DNA of 64,000 nt from Coturnix japonica. Lineage: Eukaryota; Chordata; Aves; Galliformes; Phasianidae. The notes below the pieces were generated by a model that was not told where the DNA came from, ran no database searches, and was given only the letters and a program-made list of their open reading frames with translations. Shown here piece by piece: positions 62,449 to 64,000 of this stretch; within the stretch, counting starts at the first letter, position 1; each line of letters begins with the position of its first letter. The position numbers were made by a program, and so were the translations under genes. Location: contig NC_029516.1 of the NCBI RefSeq assembly GCF_001577835.2, positions 19,917,207-19,981,206 of the forward strand, given 5' to 3'.

Positions 62449-64000
62449 CTGAAATGGAAAACAAGAGTAAGAAAGGTGAAGTGTATTTCATTCTGCAGCA
62501 AAAATGGTAACCATTTAAGAGTCCAAATTTTTGAGTAAAATACTTCTATGCATGTCATACAATCACTTGGCTAATGGATATTTAGACTTGCATCTTCCTT
62601 TAGCAGGGTGTGGCAATTATTAACTACTTCTTTCTTACATCATTGCTAAAATGCTACATTCTTACTTGGATTATTTCTGCCAAAGGCAATTTGCTATCTT
62701 CCTTTGACATTCTAATTGCTTAAACGCTCTTATAAAGCTTCTCAGAACTTGTTTTCTTTCTCATGTGGCATGCTTTAACCTGTTGAGACTTCTTTGGTTG
62801 ATGATAATAATCCATCCCTGTTATCCCCCATTCAAGGGTTCAGAATTACTGTTATTGAATAAATAATTTATTATACTACTAAATAACCTAAAGTTTACAT
62901 GAAATAAGAATAATCTGGCCTGAAAAATGTGGAAAATTATGACAATGAAAAGTCCTACCTGTGACAGACATTAAATCATGGTCCACTCTGCTTCCTTGCT
63001 CTCACTCTGTTACTGGCATACTAAGAGTTTACTACTGTTACTCATTTTACCAAATGTGGTAACTTAAGATCAGGTTGCTATACTACAACATTAACAAAAG
63101 GTAATGGAAGGGCTGTGTGTAAAGGTTATCTGGTACAAAAAGGTCTTTAGGTATACTTTAGGTATACTTTTCTGTTAATTTATATTGATCTTAATTTTTT
63201 TAATTTTTACAAGTCATCTGAAATTACTATGAACTTACGATTTGTTATTTTTAATCACACATAACAAAAACATTAATCGGGAGAGCAGTTGCCACTGAAC
63301 TCGGTGAGTTTTTCAGGCACCCTATGTTGATTCTTCTCTGTCTCAGTCATGGAAACATTATTAGAAGATCCTTATCTACAGGAGGAGCCTGTATTCAGCA
63401 GAATTTAAACAGGTTTTCCTCCAGCAAGCCATTTGAAAAAGGCTCATTCCTCTAAGGAGAGATCATGACTTACTTAAATTAGTGTTTCCATGTTAGTTAC
63501 TAGATCCCTGACAAAATATGGATGGAACTACACCAACACAATGCTTTAGTGAAATGAAGTCTCATGTATTCTCAACTACCTTGCTTCCAGGAACCCACCT
63601 AAATTGTTGCCAGGAAAAAATGTATGATAAAATTGGGGCTTAGAACATCCATTATAATAACTATATGTTTACTGGTTCCAAGAACATAAGACTGCTGCTA
63701 CATCTGGTCTTAAATCTGGTTCTCCTTTATTAGCTTTCATTAATTGGTGTATATTTTCAGTATTTCCTCCTTTTCATGTTTTGAATAACATTTTGAATAA
63801 CTCTATCTTTTTCAAAGAAATCAGACATTTATAAGTGGACATATTGTCATGTACTATTATTATTGTTACTGTTTTTGTGCTAAGCTGTGAATCTCAAATA
63901 ATTGGCTAAAATCTATGTTGAAGTATATAAAATACCATCTAAAACAGGGCCACAACCTGACTCATCATTTTTCTGGATCATGTTTTTTTTTTTTTTTCTG
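62449..64000 (-). other. Upstream intron of the unknown gene, to the window edge
   Basis: No further exon was recognised. TTTAGGTATAC is tandemly doubled near 63146-63168, and a T-run lies at 63981-63998. Confidence 0.45.

Noticed and set aside
1-64000. Endogenous retrovirus, CRISPR array or prokaryotic operon
   Set aside because: No paired LTRs, tRNA primer site, spaced identical repeats or dense coding clusters were seen.

Overview
The window is vertebrate nuclear DNA, almost certainly from a bird. It is AT-rich and intron-dominated, and about sixteen CR1 LINE fragments are scattered through it. It also holds a mariner element of the type described in chicken and two tRNA-derived SINEs that end in a CR1 tail. 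The species cannot be fixed from the sequence. No prokaryotic gene, CRISPR array or retroviral fossil was recognised.

One host gene fills most of the window on the minus strand, from its start codon at 51540 to its stop at 3613. Ten coding exons could be placed by hand: 51434-51540, 46115-46241, 45941-46009, 40006-40199, 38779-38813, 33438-33523, 13455-13696, 12790-12843, 8932-9169 and 3613-3822. They add up to 1362 nt, keep phase at every junction and encode 453 residues with no internal stop. The product is a V-ATPase accessory subunit S1 (Ac45) family protein. It has a signal peptide, a glycosylated luminal domain, a conserved RPSR processing site, one C-terminal membrane span and the RFDD-containing cytoplasmic tail. 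Exon 5 is a 35-nt microexon and intron 3 uses a GC donor. A CpG-rich promoter region surrounds exon 1.

Upstream of that gene, and on the same strand, lie three exon-like segments at 62263-62448, 60903-60958 and 60098-60223. They look like the 3' end of a second host gene that continues past the right edge. I do not recognise it. Two splice paths would give two different C-termini.

The layout from left to right is: 1-3015, flanking DNA downstream of the Ac45 gene; 3016-51540, the Ac45 gene, whose longest intron is 19.7 kb (13697-33437); 51541-60097, promoter and an intergenic stretch rich in CR1, a mariner and a SINE; 60098-64000, the end of the unknown gene. No pathway link between the two genes is evident. 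I found no strong candidate for a wholly new biological system. The most useful leads are the unidentified gene tail, the dimeric tRNA-CR1 SINE, and the paralogue identity and unusual splicing of the Ac45 gene.
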